Below the pieces are notes generated by a model. That model was given only the letters and a program-made list of their open reading frames with translations, was not told the DNA's origin and did not search any database. A stretch of DNA of 64,000 nt from an uncultured Desulfatitalea sp. (GTDB taxonomy: Bacteria; Desulfobacterota; Desulfobacteria; Desulfobacterales; Desulfosarcinaceae). Both the position numbers and the translations under genes were made by a program. Positions 62,979-64,000 of the stretch are shown here, piece by piece; the stretch's first letter is position 1, and each line of letters starts with the position of its first letter. The stretch is from NCBI GenBank assembly GCA_937868765.1, contig CALMNL010000005.1:1-64000 (forward strand). Direction: 5' to 3'.

Positions 62979-63040
62979 CAGGACAGGGGCTCCGGTCGAA
63001 ACCGCAGGGGGTGTCGCCCCGAGCCGCGAAAAGACGCGCC

Positions 63041-63718
63041 ATGAATTGGAAATGGGGAACCGATTTGCTGCCGGTGTTCAGCAGCGGCCTGCTGGAATCA
63101 CTGTTCGCCGCGGCCACCTTCATGCTGCTGATTGTCTACCATTGGATTCTGATCCGCCGGGTGCGGCGCCGTCCGCTGAGCACGGCGGTGGGCATCACCA
63201 ACCACGTGCGCGTCCAGTGGGTGCGCAGTGTAATGGACAGCAAATGCGAACTGCTGGCCGTGCAAACTTTGCGCAACGGTCTGATGGCGGCCAACTTTCT
63301 GGCCTCGACGGCCATATTGATCAGCCTGGGCCTGCTGAGCGTGGCTTTCAAGCCCGGCCTGTTCCAGGAGATCTCCCATGCCTTGAACCTGGCCGGCGCA
63401 CGCAGCGAAATTCTGTGGATGTTCAAGCTCATGCTGCTGGTGGTGCTCTTCTTCTTCGCCTTCTTCAATTTCACGCTCACCATCCGTTATTACAACCACG
63501 CAGGTTTCATGATCAACATCCTGGAAGCCCACGATCCCACGGTGACCCCCGAAGGGGTGGCCGAAGTGCTCAATCAAGGGGCGCTGCACTACACCCTGGG
63601 CATGCGCGGCTTCTACCTGGCCGTGCCCGTGGGGTTGTGGCTCTTCGGCCCGGTGTGGATGCTGGCCGGCGCCATCGTCTTGGTATGGGTCTTGAACAAG
63701 CTGGACCGCACGGCCTGA
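63041..63718 (+). CDS. DUF599 family membrane protein
   Basis: A 225-residue integral membrane protein with about four hydrophobic segments and the DUF599 blocks VRSVMDSKCELLAVQTLRNGLMAANFLAS and KLMLLVVLFFFAFFNFTLTIRYYNHAGFMIN. Function unknown. ATG 63041 is used; a GTG at 63011 is in frame but its ribosome site is too close. Confidence 0.85.
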   Translation: MNWKWGTDLLPVFSSGLLESLFAAATFMLLIVYHWILIRRVRRRPLSTAVGITNHVRVQWVRSVMDSKCELLAVQTLRNGLMAANFLASTAILISLGLLSVAFKPGLFQEISHALNLAGARSEILWMFKLMLLVVLFFFAFFNFTLTIRYYNHAGFMINILEAHDPTVTPEGVAEVLNQGALHYTLGMRGFYLAVPVGLWLFGPVWMLAGAIVLVWVLNKLDRTA

Positions 63719-63754
63719 CATGCTTCGACGCAGGCTGCCATGCCGCCTCATCCC

Positions 63755-64000
63755 TCAGTGCGCCCGCGCCTTTTCGTAATATGCAAGGGCTTCGGGCAAA
63801 TGCTGCTGGATCTCCTTGATGCGGGTTGTCGGCGCCGGGTGGGTGGAAAGCAACTCCGGCGGGCGGGCGCCCTTTTCGCCGCTGTTCATCCGTTCCCAGA
63901 AGGGCACGGCCTCCCTGGGATCGTAACCGGCCATGGCCATCAACACGAGGCCGATGCGGTCGGCTTCGCTCTCCTGGATCCGGCTGAAAGGCAGGAGCAC
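63755..64000 (-). CDS. M48 family metallopeptidase, C-terminal part (cut by window edge)
   Basis: The last 81 codons of an M48 peptidase. FSRIQESEADRIGLVLMAMAGYDPREAVPFWERM contains the ExxAD segment with the third zinc ligand (Glu), and LLSTHPAPTTRIKEIQQHLPEA is the usual C-terminal block of YggG/LoiP/BepA-type proteases. The HEXXH motif and any lipoprotein signal would lie beyond 64000. Confidence 0.9.
   Translation of the reverse strand: MLLPFSRIQESEADRIGLVLMAMAGYDPREAVPFWERMNSGEKGARPPELLSTHPAPTTRIKEIQQHLPEALAYYEKARAH

Noticed and set aside
1-64000. CRISPR array, rRNA or tRNA genes, prophage
   Set aside because: No regularly spaced short repeats, no rRNA-like segments, no tRNA cloverleaf that I could recognise and no phage structural genes were seen on reading both strands.

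Overview
The window looks like a chromosome segment of a strictly anaerobic, selenoprotein-rich Desulfobacterota (Deltaproteobacteria) bacterium, probably near Desulfosarcina/Desulfatitalea-type sulfate reducers or syntrophs. The basis is an Hdr-Mvh-Nuo hydrogenase/heterodisulfide reductase operon, anaerobic acyl-CoA degradation clusters under sigma-54 regulators, and in-frame UGA codons that replace conserved cysteines and are followed by hairpins. This placement rests on gene families only; there is no rRNA marker in the window.

Layout. Positions 1-34 kb are AT-richer, patchy and accessory in character. They hold (i) a minus-strand acyl-CoA degradation operon (9603 down to 2273: CoA-transferase, acyl-CoA ligase, acyl-CoA dehydrogenase, SDR, enoyl-CoA hydratase, DUF35 protein, thiolase) with a divergent sigma-54 activator, paired enhancer-like palindromes and a -24/-12 promoter; (ii) a second such module (13530-22105: large TPR-GAF sigma-54 activator, paired palindromes, a -24/-12 promoter, an acyl-CoA dehydrogenase remnant, thiolase, MFS transporter, acyl-CoA ligase, 3-hydroxyisobutyrate-dehydrogenase-like enzyme); (iii) insertion sequence debris (IS481-, IS3-, IS256- and IS91-like); (iv) a TetR-HlyD-FtsX-ABC exporter operon; (v) a RES/Xre toxin-antitoxin pair; (vi) an SDR protein carrying both diagnostic motifs of halohydrin dehalogenases.

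Positions 34.5-45.7 kb (minus strand, GC-rich) are the centrepiece. The operon order is HdrD/DsrK-like protein, short HdrA N-terminal protein, NuoE, NuoF, NuoG-HdrA fusion, MvhD, a 65-residue protein, MvhG, MvhA and a hydrogenase maturation protease. Four of these (HdrD-like, short HdrA, MvhD, MvhA) are split by a single in-frame UGA exactly where the family has a conserved Cys, each followed at a near-constant distance by a SECIS-like hairpin, so I read them as selenoproteins. HdrA is also split: its Rossmann/Sec/first-cluster part is the 128-residue protein, while the remainder is fused behind NuoG-type ferredoxin domains and followed by a second HdrA module. The likely role is hydrogen- and NAD(H)-linked flavin-based electron bifurcation or confurcation.

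Positions 46-64 kb look like ordinary GC-rich chromosome: aroA-aroC-aminotransferase-tyrA, clpS, a PRC-barrel protein, a FemAB/GNAT-like protein, a fifth UGA-containing gene (GrdB/PrdB-like reductase), an Nramp transporter, tandem Usp proteins, DedA, MprF (lysyl-phosphatidylglycerol synthase/flippase) followed by an AcvB/VirJ-type hydrolase, DUF1003, DUF599 and the C-terminal end of an M48 peptidase. I saw no rRNA, tRNA or CRISPR array, and no selA/selB/selC.
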